From Buttiauxella sp049686335 (GTDB lineage: Bacteria > Pseudomonadota > Gammaproteobacteria > Enterobacterales > Enterobacteriaceae), in assembly GCF_049686335.1 (NCBI RefSeq), contig NZ_JBAVHX010000025.1:1-64000 (forward strand): a DNA stretch of 64,000 nucleotides, written 5' to 3'. A program made the translations under genes and the position numbers. This document shows, one piece after another, positions 51,556 to 61,052 of the stretch (its first letter is position 1; the number at the start of each line of letters is the position of its first letter). Below the pieces are notes generated by a model, which was not told the origin of the DNA, made no database searches, and saw only the letters and a list, made by a program, of their open reading frames with translations.

Positions 51556-53103
51556 ATGTCAGTTACTAAAAAACCTATGGTTCTGGTGATTCTGGATGGT
51601 TATGGTCACCGCGAAGAGCAGCAGGATAACGCTATTCTGAATGCTAAAACCCCGGTTATGGATAACCTGTGGGCGCAGCGTCCTCATACCTTGATCAACG
51701 CATCAGGTATGGAAGTCGGTCTGCCAGACGGCCAAATGGGTAACTCCGAAGTGGGTCACGTAAACCTTGGCGCTGGCCGCATTGTTTACCAGGATCTGAC
51801 TCGTCTGGACGTTGAAATTAAAGAACGTACTTTCTTCGCCAACCCAACGCTTACCGCCGCAGTAGACAAAGCTGTCGCCGCAGGTAAAGCAGTACATATC
51901 ATGGGTCTGGCATCAGCCGGTGGCGTTCACAGCCACGAAGAACACATTCTGGCGATGATTGAGCTGGCAGCTGAGCGCGGCGCAGAAAAAATCTACCTGC
52001 ACGCATTCCTCGATGGTCGCGATACCCCACCACGCAGCGCAGAGTCTTCACTGAAGAAATTTGCTGATAAATTTGCCTCTCTCGGCAAAGGCCGTGTTGC
52101 CTCGCTGATTGGCCGTTACTACGCAATGGACCGCGATAACCGTTGGGACCGCGTTGAACTGGCTTATGACTTGCTGACTCAGGCAAAAGGTGAATTCCAG
52201 GCAGAAACCGCAATTGCAGGCCTGGAAGCGGCATACGCTCGTGAAGAAAACGACGAATTTGTTAAACCAACCGTTATCCGCGCAGAAGGCGAAGCTGATG
52301 CCGCGATGAACGACGGCGATGCATTGATCTTCATGAACTTCCGCGCAGACCGTGCTCGTCAAATCACCCGTACTTTTGTTAACGCTGACTTCGACGGTTT
52401 TGCGCGTAAGAAAGTGGTTAACTTTGGTGACTTCGTGATGCTGACTGAATATGCAGCGGACATCAAAGCCGCCTGTGCTTACCCACCAGCATCACTGACC
52501 AATACCTTCGGTGAATGGATGGCGAAGCACGACAAGACTCAGCTGCGTATTTCCGAAACTGAAAAATATGCGCACGTCACCTTCTTCTATAACGGTGGCG
52601 TTGAAGAGCCGTTTGCTGGCGAAGACCGTATTCTGATCAACTCCCCGAAAGTGGCGACTTACGATCTGCAACCAGAGATGAGCTCTGTAGAACTGACTGA
52701 AAAACTGCTGGCAGCTATCAATAGCGGCAAATACGACACCATCATTTGTAACTATCCAAATGGTGACATGGTTGGGCATACCGGTGTTTACGAAGCGGCT
52801 GTGGCAGCAATCGAAGCGCTGGATAACTGTATTGCTCAGGTGGTTACCGCCGTTGAAAGCGTGGGTGGCCAGTTGCTGATTACTGCTGACCACGGTAACG
52901 CAGAGCAGATGGCTGACCCGGCAACAGGTCAGGCACATACCGCGCATACCAGCCTGCCAGTTCCGTTGATTTATGTGGGTTCCCGTAGTGTGAAAGCGGT
53001 AGAAGGCGGCAAGCTTTCTGACATCGCTCCTACTATGTTGAACCTGATGGGTATGGAAATCCCGCAAGAGATGACTGGCAAGCCGCTGTTCATCGTGGAA
53101 TAA
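51556..53103 (+). CDS. gpmI: 2,3-bisphosphoglycerate-independent phosphoglycerate mutase GpmI
   Basis: Manganese-dependent glycolytic mutase (GpmM in E. coli). It has 515 residues. The phosphatase domain starts PMVLVILDGYGHREE; the phosphorylated Ser is in MGNSEVGHVNLGAGR near residue 64. The transferase domain includes HAFLDGRDTPPRSAE and SLIGRYYAMDRDNRWDR. C-terminal metal motifs are NYPNGDMVGHTG and TADHGNAEQM. Confidence 0.97.
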   Translation: MSVTKKPMVLVILDGYGHREEQQDNAILNAKTPVMDNLWAQRPHTLINASGMEVGLPDGQMGNSEVGHVNLGAGRIVYQDLTRLDVEIKERTFFANPTLTAAVDKAVAAGKAVHIMGLASAGGVHSHEEHILAMIELAAERGAEKIYLHAFLDGRDTPPRSAESSLKKFADKFASLGKGRVASLIGRYYAMDRDNRWDRVELAYDLLTQAKGEFQAETAIAGLEAAYAREENDEFVKPTVIRAEGEADAAMNDGDALIFMNFRADRARQITRTFVNADFDGFARKKVVNFGDFVMLTEYAADIKAACAYPPASLTNTFGEWMAKHDKTQLRISETEKYAHVTFFYNGGVEEPFAGEDRILINSPKVATYDLQPEMSSVELTEKLLAAINSGKYDTIICNYPNGDMVGHTGVYEAAVAAIEALDNCIAQVVTAVESVGGQLLITADHGNAEQMADPATGQAHTAHTSLPVPLIYVGSRSVKAVEGGKLSDIAPTMLNLMGMEIPQEMTGKPLFIVE

Positions 53104-53112
53104 TCCCTCCCC

Positions 53113-54396
53113 ATGAGGGGAAAGGCGATTTTTTCAATAACATGGGCCGTGAAATCGAAAACGTTTTCAGTCAGGCCTATGATCTACGCCAGCGTTCTAA
53201 GCGCTGGCGTATTGTTATGCCCTTTTACCAGTCATGCCGACGATCGCGCCCAGTTGAAATCTATCCAGCAGGATATTGCGACTAAAGAACGCGCGGTACG
53301 CCAGCAACAGCAACAACGTTCCACGTTACTTGCTCAACTCCAGGCCCAAGAAAAAGCGATTGCTGAAGCCAGCCGCAAGCTGCGCGACACAGAAAATACG
53401 CTTGCCGATCTCAACCGCCAAATTGCCACCATGAATGCTTCCCTCGCAAAACTGCAAAAACAGCAGGCCTCGCAGGAACGTAATCTGGCCGCTCAACTCG
53501 ATGCATCATTTCGCCAGGGCCAACATACGGGTATCCAGCTGATTTTAAGCGGTGAAGAAAGCCAACGCGGACAACGCTTGCAGGCTTACTTCGGCTATCT
53601 GAATGCCGCGCGTCAGGAAACCATCGAACAGCTAAGGCAAACTAAAGCGGAAGCGGCGGAGCAAAAAGCGAGCCTGGAATCGAAGCAAACCGAGCAACAG
53701 ACATTGCTCTACGAACAACAAGCTCAGCAAACTAAGCTTGAAAGCGCACGTAACGAGCGTAAAAAAACACTCTCTACTCTCGAATCCTCTTTGCAGCAAG
53801 ATCAGCAAAAGCTAAGTGAAATGCGTCAGAACGAATCACGTCTGCGCGATCAACTTGCCCGTGCAGAAGCCGCAGCCAAGGCGCGTGCCGAGAAAGAAGC
53901 GCGCGAAGCTGAACAGGTTCGCAACCGTCAAAAAGAAGCCACCAGCAAAGGCAGCACCTACAAACCCACCGAGAGCGAGCGTTCACTGATCTCGCGCACC
54001 GGCGGTTTGGGGGCACCTCGTGGGCAAGCATTCTGGCCCGTTCGTGGCTCAATCTTGCATCGCTATGGCGAACAGCTCCAGGGTGAGCTACGTTGGAAGG
54101 GGATTGTCATCTCCGCGGGTGAAGGCACTGAAGTTAAAGCCATTGCTGATGGACGCGTGATCCTTGCCGATTGGCTACAGGGCTATGGCCTCGTAGTGGT
54201 TGTTGAACACGGCAAAGGCGATATGAGTTTGTATGGTTATAACCAGAGCGCACTGGTTAATGTTGGAACACAAGTTCGCGCCGGCCAGGCGATTGCACTG
54301 GTAGGCAACAGTGGCGGTCAGGGCCGCCCGTCACTTTATTTCGAAATTCGTCGCCAGGGCCAGGCCGTCAATCCACAACCGTGGTTGGGAAGATAA
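53113..54396 (+). CDS. envC: Murein hydrolase activator EnvC
   Basis: Periplasmic LytM protein that activates AmiA and AmiB at the septum under FtsEX control. It has up to 427 residues. The signal segment is MIYASVLSAGVLLCPFTSHA, a long coiled coil spans about 45-270, and the C-terminal LytM domain (WPVRGSILHRYGEQLQGEL to YFEIRRQGQAVNPQPWLGR) lacks the full metal-ligand set, as in E. coli EnvC. The start is unclear: the ATG used has no ribosome site, and a strong GAGGGG lies just after it (see findings). Ten bases after gpmI. Confidence 0.93.
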   Translation: MRGKAIFSITWAVKSKTFSVRPMIYASVLSAGVLLCPFTSHADDRAQLKSIQQDIATKERAVRQQQQQRSTLLAQLQAQEKAIAEASRKLRDTENTLADLNRQIATMNASLAKLQKQQASQERNLAAQLDASFRQGQHTGIQLILSGEESQRGQRLQAYFGYLNAARQETIEQLRQTKAEAAEQKASLESKQTEQQTLLYEQQAQQTKLESARNERKKTLSTLESSLQQDQQKLSEMRQNESRLRDQLARAEAAAKARAEKEAREAEQVRNRQKEATSKGSTYKPTESERSLISRTGGLGAPRGQAFWPVRGSILHRYGEQLQGELRWKGIVISAGEGTEVKAIADGRVILADWLQGYGLVVVVEHGKGDMSLYGYNQSALVNVGTQVRAGQAIALVGNSGGQGRPSLYFEIRRQGQAVNPQPWLGR

Positions 54397-54399
54397 GTT

Positions 54400-55356
54400 T
54401 TGCTTCAAATCCGTCGTGTGTTTTTCTCTCTCGTCAGCACACTTATGCTGACAACCCCCGTTTACGCCGGAAAACTGGCAATTGTGATAGATGACTTCGG
54501 TTATCGTCCTGCGCAAGAAAATCAGGTTATCGCACTCCCTTCTAATATTTCTGTTGCCGTTTTACCCAATGCTCCTCACGCACGCGAAATGGCAACCAAG
54601 GCACATAATGCTGGGCACGAAGTGCTTATTCACTTGCCGATGGCTCCGCTGAGCAAACAACCTCTGGAAAAAGACACCCTGCGCCCGGATATGAGCAGCG
54701 GTGAGATCGAAAGAATCATTCGTGACGCGGTCAATAAAGTGCCTTACGCCGTGGGTTTGAATAATCACATGGGTAGCGCCATGACATCCAGCTTGTTCGG
54801 AATGCAGAAAGTGATGCAGTCCCTCGGGCAATACAATCTCTATTTCCTCGACAGCATGACGATAGGAAATAGCCAGTCGATGCGGGCGGCTGCCGGGACT
54901 AACGTCAAAGTTATCAAACGTAAAGTATTCCTCGACGATACGCAAAACGAAGCCGATATTCGCTTCCAGTTTAATCGTGCCGTTGAGTTAGCGCGCCGAA
55001 ATGGTTCAGCGATTGCCATCGGCCATCCGCATCCGTCGACCGTGCGCGTGTTGCAACAGATGGTGTACAACTTACCTTCGGACATTACTCTGGTGCGCCC
55101 GAGCAGTCTGCTTAATGAGCCGCAGGTTGATACCTCAAGACCCAATAACTCGCGTCCTGTGCAGCCCGTTAAACCGGCTGAACAACCCAGAAATCCTTTC
55201 AGCGGCGTGAAACTTTGCAAGCCTAATAAACCGCTGGAACCGGTGTATGCCACCACTTACTTCACGGTCCTGAGCGACAGCATCAGCCAAAGCACGCTGG
55301 TGAAATATATGCAGAATCAATGGCAGGGATGGAACACCGTTACTCCTCAGTCCTGA
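54400..55356 (+). CDS. yibQ: Divergent polysaccharide deacetylase-family protein YibQ
   Basis: It has 318 residues from a TTG start three bases after the envC stop. The signal peptide MLQIRRVFFSLVSTLMLTTPVYA is followed by a NodB-like fold of the DUF610 divergent deacetylase group (GKLAIVIDDFGYRPAQENQ, EVLIHLPMAP, NNHMGSAMT, GHPHPSTV). Function is not known; co-occurrence with envC suggests an envelope role. The C-terminal third after residue 240 is Pro-rich and diverged. Confidence 0.93.
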   Translation: MLQIRRVFFSLVSTLMLTTPVYAGKLAIVIDDFGYRPAQENQVIALPSNISVAVLPNAPHAREMATKAHNAGHEVLIHLPMAPLSKQPLEKDTLRPDMSSGEIERIIRDAVNKVPYAVGLNNHMGSAMTSSLFGMQKVMQSLGQYNLYFLDSMTIGNSQSMRAAAGTNVKVIKRKVFLDDTQNEADIRFQFNRAVELARRNGSAIAIGHPHPSTVRVLQQMVYNLPSDITLVRPSSLLNEPQVDTSRPNNSRPVQPVKPAEQPRNPFSGVKLCKPNKPLEPVYATTYFTVLSDSISQSTLVKYMQNQWQGWNTVTPQS

Positions 55357-55428
55357 TATTTCATATAAACCTGTGGCCCGAGCATTTATAATGCCGGGCA
55401 AATACTGACTTCAGAGATCCGGTCATCA

Positions 55429-56661
55429 ATGGCGCAACAACGGCGTAAAATTCTCCTGCTGGATAATGGTAAAGAGTGGGGTGGCGGCACCAACAGTATG
55501 TTGGAATTGCTCAAACGTATTGACCGTCAGCGGTTTGATATCACGTGCTGCTTTTACTACAACTATGCGCGCGGAGAAGGCGAAACCATTGAGAAAGTGC
55601 TCAATAGCATTGAGATCCCTGTCATTTTCATCCCGCAGCGCAAACAGCCGGGTTGGGCAAAAGTCAGTAAAGAAGTGGCGCGCGCATTTTTGTTTTTCAG
55701 CAAAGCTGGGCGCAAAAAGATCACCGCGTATATTGATGCAAAGTGGCGAATACAGCCTAATGCGAAACGCATTCGCGAGTTACTCCAGCGTGATAAGTAC
55801 GAAATTCTGTATATGAATAACCAGCCGGGTTCCAATCTGGAAGGTTATCTCGCGGCAGAGCCTCTTGATGTTGCAGTCGTTCAGCACTGCCGTATTGAGC
55901 CGGTGATGAGCCAGTCGATTACCAGAATCGTAAACCGTATCGGCGATGCCGTCATTGCTGTTTCTCATGGTGTTGAGAGCGTGCTGCTCAATCATGGGGT
56001 GAAAAAATCGCTGTGTATTACGGTTCCCAATGCCATTGATATCCACCAGCCACTCCCTTCAGGTATGGCGATACGTCGGTCGTTAGACGCTGAAGACGGC
56101 ACATTTTTGTTTGGCAGTATTGGCTCATTAATTCCAAGAAAGTCCTGCCATCACACTATCGAAGCATTGCATCGCTTTCAATTGCAGCATCCCGAAGCTA
56201 AATGGAAATTTGTGCTGGTAGGTGAAGGTGCAGATCGCGAAAAATTAAAACGCCAGGCAGCAGAATACGGCTTTGCCGATCGGGTGATTTTTACTGGCTT
56301 CCGTAATAATCCGTTAGATTATTTGGCCGCGTTTGATGCCTTCATTCTTGCTTCGAAAAGTGAGGGATTGCCGCGCGTTGTTCTCGAATCCATGCTGCTC
56401 AAAACGGTAGTTATCGGTTCAAATGTGACGGGTACTGCTGAGTTAATCGACTCAGGTCGCACCGGTCTGCTCTACCCCTATGGCGATACCATTAAGCTCG
56501 CTTCGCAACTTCAGCAAGTGTGGCAAGATAGCGAATTACGTGAAGCTCTAATTCAGCAGGCTTACGTGCGCGTGATTGATAATTATGCGATCGAGCACTA
56601 TGTTGCCGGTGTCGAAGCCGTTCTTGGCGCAGTAAAACCAACCCGGAATGAAAATGTTTAA
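55429..56661 (+). CDS. GT4-type (GT-B) glycosyltransferase, accessory cassette gene 1
   Basis: It has 410 residues and is not one I recognise by name. The N-terminal domain has a glycine loop KEWGGGTNSM near 15-24. The C-terminal domain shows the GT4 pattern: GSIGSLIPRKS near 239, FVLVGEGADREKLKR near 261, FTGFRNNPLDYLAAFDAFIL, and the donor-binding E-x7-E pair Glu312 and Glu320 in SEGLPRVVLE. There is no signal or membrane segment, so it probably works on the cytoplasmic face. It overlaps the next gene and sits between yibQ and tdh, where E. coli has waaH, but it is not a WaaH-type (GT2) protein. A surface-glycan role is inference from position. Confidence 0.85.
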   Translation: MAQQRRKILLLDNGKEWGGGTNSMLELLKRIDRQRFDITCCFYYNYARGEGETIEKVLNSIEIPVIFIPQRKQPGWAKVSKEVARAFLFFSKAGRKKITAYIDAKWRIQPNAKRIRELLQRDKYEILYMNNQPGSNLEGYLAAEPLDVAVVQHCRIEPVMSQSITRIVNRIGDAVIAVSHGVESVLLNHGVKKSLCITVPNAIDIHQPLPSGMAIRRSLDAEDGTFLFGSIGSLIPRKSCHHTIEALHRFQLQHPEAKWKFVLVGEGADREKLKRQAAEYGFADRVIFTGFRNNPLDYLAAFDAFILASKSEGLPRVVLESMLLKTVVIGSNVTGTAELIDSGRTGLLYPYGDTIKLASQLQQVWQDSELREALIQQAYVRVIDNYAIEHYVAGVEAVLGAVKPTRNENV

Positions 56662-57574
56662 ATTTCTGAATGCAAAATATCGCCATATTACGGCGCGTCA
56701 TAATATCCCTTATCAGGAGCCTGCAGCGGGAAGTGCGGCTGTGCCGGTAACATCGATTGTTATTCCTTGCGCGGGTGCGGATTACATCGAAGAAGGTTTG
56801 CTTTCAGCAACATTCGCGGCACGATTCGCGCCTGATGTTGAGGAGATCGTAATTGTTTCCGATCGCCCAGCCCTGGAGTTCGGTGAGCTTCCACCAAAAA
56901 CACGAGTCGTGACGCTTGAGCTTGAACAACGTGAAGAAGGCTACCGTTACAAGCAAATCTACCTCAGTCGCTTAATCAAGCTGAATGCGCCTTTGCAAGC
57001 TCGCACCGACGGTATTTTGATGATCGATTCCGATCTTAACCTGCTGCAAATGCCACGTTTTAAAATCGAAGATCATCATATTTACTCCAGTTTCCGTCAG
57101 GGGAAAATGATCTCCAAGGTGGATAAAGCGCCGGTCGAAAAAGTCCCTGCGTATTACAAAGATACCGTTCGTCCATACATAGTCGATCACGTTAACGGGG
57201 CTTTTCTCGCAGCGTCGCGTAAAACCTGGCGTCGAATCTGCCCGTTATGGCTAACGTTATTCCAGGACACCTGGGAGCTAATGGATGATAGCCAGCCGCC
57301 GACTGACCAACTTCCTCTGGCTGCATTGCTGGATATGCTGGATATCAAAACGGTGAATCTGGGCGACTGGATGAACTGGCCAGTGTCCAAGAAAATTGGC
57401 GGTGTGCCCTCTGTTATCCCAAAACCGGTTGTCGGTGCACATGGCGGCTTCCCGTTATCTGAATGGCAAAAATATCTTGTCTCACCCGACAGTGAATTGC
57501 TGTTTAAAGGGCAAGATTACACCCGCAAAGTGCGGTATCTGACGGATGCTGAAAAGCTGACTGCCAGCGAATAA
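56648..57574 (+). CDS. Putative GT-A glycosyltransferase, accessory cassette gene 2
   Basis: It has 308 residues, or 306 from a second ATG two codons in. A GT2-like start VTSIVIPCAGADYIEEGL near residue 35 is followed by VEEIVIVSDRP and a DXD-like metal site MIDSDLNLL at about 125-133, then a long C-terminal region with WELMDDSQPPTDQLPL. No membrane segment is seen. The first 14 bases overlap gene 1 (ATGAAAATGTTTAA), so they are translated as a unit. A terminator follows. The sugar and acceptor are unknown, and the family assignment is by motif only. Confidence 0.75.
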   Translation: MKMFKFLNAKYRHITARHNIPYQEPAAGSAAVPVTSIVIPCAGADYIEEGLLSATFAARFAPDVEEIVIVSDRPALEFGELPPKTRVVTLELEQREEGYRYKQIYLSRLIKLNAPLQARTDGILMIDSDLNLLQMPRFKIEDHHIYSSFRQGKMISKVDKAPVEKVPAYYKDTVRPYIVDHVNGAFLAASRKTWRRICPLWLTLFQDTWELMDDSQPPTDQLPLAALLDMLDIKTVNLGDWMNWPVSKKIGGVPSVIPKPVVGAHGGFPLSEWQKYLVSPDSELLFKGQDYTRKVRYLTDAEKLTASE

Positions 57575-57582
57575 TAAATATG

Positions 57583-57609
57583 AAAAAGGCCGGTATCCCG
57601 GCCTTTTTT
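57583..57609. terminator. Bidirectional terminator between the cassette and tdh
   Basis: AAGGCCGG and CCGGCCTT form a stem with A runs before and T runs after, so it can end transcription from both sides: the glycosyltransferase cassette on the plus strand and kbl-tdh on the minus strand. Confidence 0.85.
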
Positions 57610-57625
57610 AATCATCACAGATTGA

Positions 57626-58651
57626 TTAATCCCAGCTGAGAATCACTTTGCCAGATTGCCCGGAACGCATCGCATCAAACCCTTTCTGGAAATCATCAAT
57701 ACCGAAACGGTGAGTGATAATCGGTGACAGATCCAGACCAGACTGAATCAATGCCGCCATTTTGTACCAGGTTTCGAACATCTCGCGTCCGTAAATCCCC
57801 TTGATGAACAAGCCTTTGAAGATGACTTTCGTCCAGTCAATTGACATATCTGACGGAGGAATACCCAGCATCGCAATACGACCACCGTGGTTCATTGTAT
57901 CGAGCATGGTACGGAATGCAGGTGGTGCACCAGACATTTCCAGACCCACATCAAAGCCTTCAGTCATGCCCAACTCGTTCATCACGTCGGTCAGATTTTC
58001 TTTGCTGACGTTTACCGCACGGGTGATACCCATTTCGCGCGCCAGTTCAAGACGATACTCGTTCACATCAGTGATGACGACATTACGTGCACCCACGTGC
58101 TTAGCAACGGCCGCAGCCATAATGCCAATCGGGCCAGCACCAGACACCAGCACGTCCTCGCCGACCAGATCGAACGACAGCGCGGTGTGAACAGCGTTGC
58201 CAAACGGGTCAAAGATAGAAGCCAGGTCATCAGAGATGTTGTCAGGAATTTTGAAAGCATTAAAAGCAGGCAGGACCAAATATTCTGCAAAACAACCAGG
58301 ACGGTTCACACCGACACCCGTGGTGTTACGGCACAGGTGGGTACGGCCCGCACGGCAGTTACGGCAATGGCCACAGGTAATATGGCCTTCACCAGAAACA
58401 CGGTCGCCGATTTTGAATCCTTTAACTTCCTGGCCGATACCGACCACTTCACCTACATATTCGTGACCAACCACCATCGGAACCGGAATGGTCTTCTGGG
58501 ACCATTCATCCCAGTTATAGATATGCACATCGGTGCCGCAAATTGCGGTTTTACGGATTTTGATCAGCAGATCGTTATGTCCCATTTCTGGCTTGGGCGC
58601 ATCCGTCATCCAGATGCCTTCTTCTGCTTTCAGTTTCGCTAATGCTTTCAT
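57626..58651 (-). CDS. tdh: L-threonine 3-dehydrogenase Tdh
   Basis: Zinc enzyme oxidising threonine to 2-amino-3-ketobutyrate. The 341 residues start MKALAKLKAEEGIWM as in E. coli. The catalytic zinc Cys is in KTAICGTDVHIYNWDEW near residue 38, the structural zinc cysteines are in GHITCGHCRNCRAGRTHLC, and the NAD loop is VSGAGPIGIMAAAVAKH. It overlaps no gene and lies ten bases after kbl. Confidence 0.97.
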   Translation of the reverse strand: MKALAKLKAEEGIWMTDAPKPEMGHNDLLIKIRKTAICGTDVHIYNWDEWSQKTIPVPMVVGHEYVGEVVGIGQEVKGFKIGDRVSGEGHITCGHCRNCRAGRTHLCRNTTGVGVNRPGCFAEYLVLPAFNAFKIPDNISDDLASIFDPFGNAVHTALSFDLVGEDVLVSGAGPIGIMAAAVAKHVGARNVVITDVNEYRLELAREMGITRAVNVSKENLTDVMNELGMTEGFDVGLEMSGAPPAFRTMLDTMNHGGRIAMLGIPPSDMSIDWTKVIFKGLFIKGIYGREMFETWYKMAALIQSGLDLSPIITHRFGIDDFQKGFDAMRSGQSGKVILSWD

Positions 58652-58661
58652 GACCGCTCCC

Positions 58662-59858
58662 TCAGGCGATAACGCCCAACTGTTTACCGATACGCGTAAA
58701 TGCGTCAACCGCACGTTCAATTTGTTCTGTGGTATGAGCCGCAGACATTTGAGTACGGATACGCGCCTGACCTTTTGGTACTACCGGGTAGAAGAACCCA
58801 GTGACATAAATGCCTTCTTTTTGCAGTTCACGAGCAAAATTCTGTGCAACAACCGCTTCACCTAACATGACAGGAATGATGGCGTGATCGGCACCTGCCA
58901 GAGTAAAGCCTGCCGCGGTCATTTTCTCGCGGAACAGGCTAGCGTTCGCCCATAAGCGATTGCGCATTTCCGCGCCCGTTTCCAGCATTTCCAATACTTT
59001 AATGGAAGCTGAAACAATCGCTGGGGCCAAAGAGTTGGAGAAAAGATAAGGACGAGAACGCTGACGCAGCCACTCAATCACTTCTTTACGACCTGCAGTG
59101 TAGCCGCCAGAAGCGCCGCCCAGTGCTTTGCCGAGGGTGCCAGTAATGATGTCTACGCGATCCATCACATCGCAGTATTCATGCGTACCACGACCGTTCT
59201 CACCCACGAAACCGACCGCGTGAGAATCATCAACCATGACCAGTGCGTCATATTGATCGGCCAGGTCGCAAACCCCATTCAGGTTGGCAATAACGCCGTC
59301 CATTGAGAAGACGCCATCAGTGGCGATCATGATGTGACGAGCCCCTGCCGCACGCGCTTCTTTCAGGCGAGCTTCAAGTTCTTGCATGTCATTGTTGGCA
59401 TAACGATAACGCTTAGCCTTACACAGGCGCACACCGTCAATAATAGAAGCATGGTTCAGCGCATCAGAAATAATCGCATCTTCCGGGCCGAGCAGCGTTT
59501 CAAACAAGCCACCATTAGCGTCAAAGCACGAAGAATAAAGAATTGAATCTTCCATCCCCAGGAAGCCTGCAAGTTTGCCCTCTAGTTCTTTATGGCTGTC
59601 CTGGGTGCCACAAATGAAACGAACAGAAGCCATCCCAAATCCGTGTTTATCCATGCCCTGCCTGGCGGCATCGATGAGTTGTGGGTGGTTAGCAAGCCCC
59701 AGATAGTTATTGGCGCAGAAGTTAATAACATGGCTGCCATCAGCAACAGTGATATCAGCCTGTTGAGCTGAAGTAATAATACGTTCTTCTTTAAACAACC
59801 CTTCCGCACGAGCGGTTTCAAGTTGGGAAGTTAACTGTTGGTAAAAATCTCCGCGCAT
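58662..59858 (-). CDS. kbl: Glycine C-acetyltransferase (2-amino-3-ketobutyrate CoA ligase) Kbl
   Basis: PLP enzyme that splits the Tdh product with CoA to glycine and acetyl-CoA. It has 398 residues, as in E. coli. INFCANNYLGLANHPQLID is near 45, the Schiff-base Lys is in IITGTLGKALGGASGGY near 244, and DDSHAVGFVGENGRGTHE precedes it. First gene of kbl-tdh, divergent from hldD. Confidence 0.97.
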   Translation of the reverse strand: MRGDFYQQLTSQLETARAEGLFKEERIITSAQQADITVADGSHVINFCANNYLGLANHPQLIDAARQGMDKHGFGMASVRFICGTQDSHKELEGKLAGFLGMEDSILYSSCFDANGGLFETLLGPEDAIISDALNHASIIDGVRLCKAKRYRYANNDMQELEARLKEARAAGARHIMIATDGVFSMDGVIANLNGVCDLADQYDALVMVDDSHAVGFVGENGRGTHEYCDVMDRVDIITGTLGKALGGASGGYTAGRKEVIEWLRQRSRPYLFSNSLAPAIVSASIKVLEMLETGAEMRNRLWANASLFREKMTAAGFTLAGADHAIIPVMLGEAVVAQNFARELQKEGIYVTGFFYPVVPKGQARIRTQMSAAHTTEQIERAVDAFTRIGKQLGVIA

Positions 59859-60006
59859 TGTGATTCTCCAGGCATGGCATATTTCAGAACATATTACCCA
59901 AACCTATACCAGTAGACGAGATGACGCTTCAATGAAATTGGAATTTTCAGCATAAATCACGAGGTGCTTTCCAGTTTCGGGTTATTAGGAAAGACAATTC
60001 GGGTGA

Positions 60007-60015
60007 TGGTATGAT
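60007..60015 (+). promoter_or_regulatory. Possible extended -10 promoter of hldD
   Basis: TGGTATGAT is an extended -10 element, 63 bases before the hldD start. No good -35 is visible at the expected distance. E. coli hldD (rfaD) also has a heat-shock promoter; I could not find a convincing sigma-32 site here. Confidence 0.4.
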
Positions 60016-60077
60016 AGGAGTCATAAACGCGTGAGGTATTGGGCCTCATTGCCCCCTACTTTTTTAAGGTTACGCTT

Positions 60078-61052
60078 ATGATCATTGTCACCGGTGGTGC
60101 TGGATTTATCGGCAGCAACATCATTAAATCACTGAATGATATCGGTCTTACGGATATCCTGGTTGTAGACAATCTGAAAGATGGCACTAAGTTTGCCAAC
60201 CTCGTCGATCTGAATATTGCTGATTACATGGATAAAGAAGACTTCTTAATCCAGCTTATGGCCGGCGAAGAGTTTGGCGAAATTGAAGCCATCTTCCATG
60301 AAGGTGCATGCTCTTCCACCACTGAGTGGGATGGTAAGTACATGATGGATAATAATTATCAGTACTCTAAAGAAGTTCTGCATTACTGCCTGGAGCGTGA
60401 AATTCCGTTCCTGTATGCCTCTTCTGCAGCTACCTATGGCGGCCGTAACAGCGACTTTATAGAATCTCGTGAATATGAGCAGCCACTGAATGTCTACGGT
60501 TATTCAAAATTCCTGTTCGATGAATACGTACGTCAAATCCTGCCTGAAGCTAACTCCCAGATTACGGGTTTCCGTTACTTCAACGTTTATGGGCCGCGTG
60601 AAGGTCATAAAGGCAGCATGGCAAGCGTTGCGTTCCATCTGAACACTCAGCTGAACAATGGCGAGAATCCAAAACTGTTTGAAGGTAGCGACAGCTTTAA
60701 ACGCGACTTCATCTATGTGGGCGATGTTGCCGCGGTGAATCTGTGGTTCTGGCAAAACGGCGTATCCGGTATTTATAACTGTGGTACAGGTCGTGCAGAA
60801 TCCTTCCAGGCCATTGCGGATGCAGCACTCGCGTTCCATAAAAAAGGCAGCATTGAGTACATTCCGTTCCCGGAAAAACTCAAAGGCCGTTATCAGGCAT
60901 TTACTCAGGCCGATTTAACCAATCTGCGTGCCGCTGGATACGACAAGCCATTTAAAACTGTTGCCGAAGGCGTAACAGAATACATGTCCTGGCTTAACCG
61001 TGGCGCTGAAACACAAAATCATTCAAGCAGTATCGAGGCGGCAACTGAGTGA
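60078..61052 (+). CDS. hldD: ADP-L-glycero-D-manno-heptose-6-epimerase HldD, with extended C-terminus
   Basis: Makes the ADP-heptose used by WaaC and WaaF to build the LPS inner core. It is a short-chain dehydrogenase-type epimerase: NADP loop IIVTGGAGFIGSNII near the start, catalytic Ser/Tyr/Lys in LYASSAATYGG and NVYGYSKFLFDEYV. It has 324 residues against 310 in E. coli. Residues 1-310 align throughout and end WLNRGA; the last 14 (ETQNHSSSIEAATE) are encoded by an ERIC element. The start MIIVTGGAGFIGS was chosen over an upstream in-frame one. Confidence 0.96.
   Translation: MIIVTGGAGFIGSNIIKSLNDIGLTDILVVDNLKDGTKFANLVDLNIADYMDKEDFLIQLMAGEEFGEIEAIFHEGACSSTTEWDGKYMMDNNYQYSKEVLHYCLEREIPFLYASSAATYGGRNSDFIESREYEQPLNVYGYSKFLFDEYVRQILPEANSQITGFRYFNVYGPREGHKGSMASVAFHLNTQLNNGENPKLFEGSDSFKRDFIYVGDVAAVNLWFWQNGVSGIYNCGTGRAESFQAIADAALAFHKKGSIEYIPFPEKLKGRYQAFTQADLTNLRAAGYDKPFKTVAEGVTEYMSWLNRGAETQNHSSSIEAATE

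Noticed and set aside
53104..53127. CCCTCCCC/GAGGGG near the gpmI end, considered as a fourth palindromic repeat or terminator
   Set aside because: The stem is only about seven pairs (CCCTCCCC with GAGGGG) and overlaps the envC start; the other blocks of the repeat are absent.
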